From assembly GCF_006385705.1 (NCBI RefSeq), contig NZ_VFRQ01000002.1:1-64000 (forward strand): 64,000 nt of DNA, in the 5' to 3' direction. The notes under the pieces are model-generated. The model was not told the origin of the DNA and made no database searches. It was given only the letters and a program-made list of their open reading frames with translations. Below, piece by piece: positions 63,837 to 64,000 of the stretch (the first letter of the stretch is position 1; each line of letters opens with the position of its first letter). The DNA comes from Pontibacter mangrovi (GTDB lineage Bacteria; Bacteroidota; Bacteroidia; Cytophagales; Hymenobacteraceae). The translations under genes and the position numbers were made by a program.

Positions 63837-64000
63837 TTACTGTAGTTTTGCCAGGTATTCGTCTACCGAGGCATTCAGGGCTGGGTCAGCGCTCATGCCT
63901 TTCACCTTGTTAAACAGCTCCTTGGCTCTTTCGTTCTGCCCCGTCTCTGCCAACGCCACAGCCAGGTAGAAGGTTCCTTCCACGTGCTGCGGGTTTACCG
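63837..64000 (-). CDS. TPR-domain protein, C-terminal fragment
   Basis: The complement encodes VNPQHVEGTFYLAVALAET then GQNERAKELFNKVKG, a TPR helix pair, ending in VDEYLAKLQ. The 5' part lies beyond the window, so only about 54 codons are visible. Confidence 0.8.
   Translation of the reverse strand, partial: VNPQHVEGTFYLAVALAETGQNERAKELFNKVKGMSADPALNASVDEYLAKLQ

Overview
The window is chromosomal DNA of a Bacteroidota bacterium, most likely Cytophagales, family Hymenobacteraceae and close to Pontibacter. This is inferred from the promoter grammar (TTG, about 19 nt, TAnnTTTG), the near absence of Shine-Dalgarno sequences, gliding and type IX secretion genes (gldB, a RemB-like protein, PorT-type barrels, a T9SS C-terminal domain protein), bTHX, DUF2480, and moderately high GC with housekeeping genes typical of the group. 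I see no prophage, CRISPR array or complete insertion sequence. The accessory content is dispersed palindromes plus one RAYT transposase.

Layout. 1-900: the 5' end of a 16S rRNA gene (minus strand) behind an array of five tandem promoters. 908-4622: minus-strand operons tsaB-DUF2480 and rpmH-rnpA-S41 protease; rpmH is only 53 codons. 4623-10370: an M61 peptidase, a geranylgeranyl-reductase-like flavoprotein, a PfkB kinase and tRNA-His(GTG), separated by clusters of short palindromes. 10375-15594: dihydroorotase with a small partner, a Cys-rich exported protein, a DEAD-box helicase, a membrane protein and upp. 15840-25022 (plus): RemB-like barrel, MsbA-like ABC exporter, gmhA, a lipoprotein, ComM/YifB and two related small barrels. 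25159-34305 (minus): dipeptidase, plsY, a 1592-residue exported protein of unknown function, prmA, a small exported protein and tpiA. 34518-39110 (plus): M16 protease, O-methyltransferase and a six-LysM lytic transglycosylase.

39238-45341: an MFS transporter, dnaE (TTG start) and a RAYT transposase preceded by a perfect 28-bp-arm hairpin. 45679-53158: trxA, a minus-strand group of envelope-type unknowns with DUF421, DUF5329, a STAS-like protein and uvrA. 53553-58135: a T9SS cargo protein, bTHX, a small unknown, a truncated haemoglobin, an ECF sigma factor overlapping a short putative anti-sigma factor, and nth. 58204-64000: a DUF4890 protein, a family-4 glycosyltransferase, gldB divergent from a PorT-type barrel, rng, a 29-residue bS22-like ribosomal protein and the C-terminus of a TPR protein.

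Functionally the window is a housekeeping core (translation, DNA repair and replication, nucleotide salvage, phospholipid synthesis) mixed with cell-envelope genes (gmhA, exporter, barrels, LysM transglycosylase, glycosyltransferase, gliding/T9SS). The most interesting non-genic signals are the tandem rrn promoters, a very frequent short word AAGTATA/TATACTT in both genes and terminators, the hairpin beside the RAYT gene, and abutting palindrome arrays in intergenic DNA. The best unknown protein is the 1592-residue exported one.
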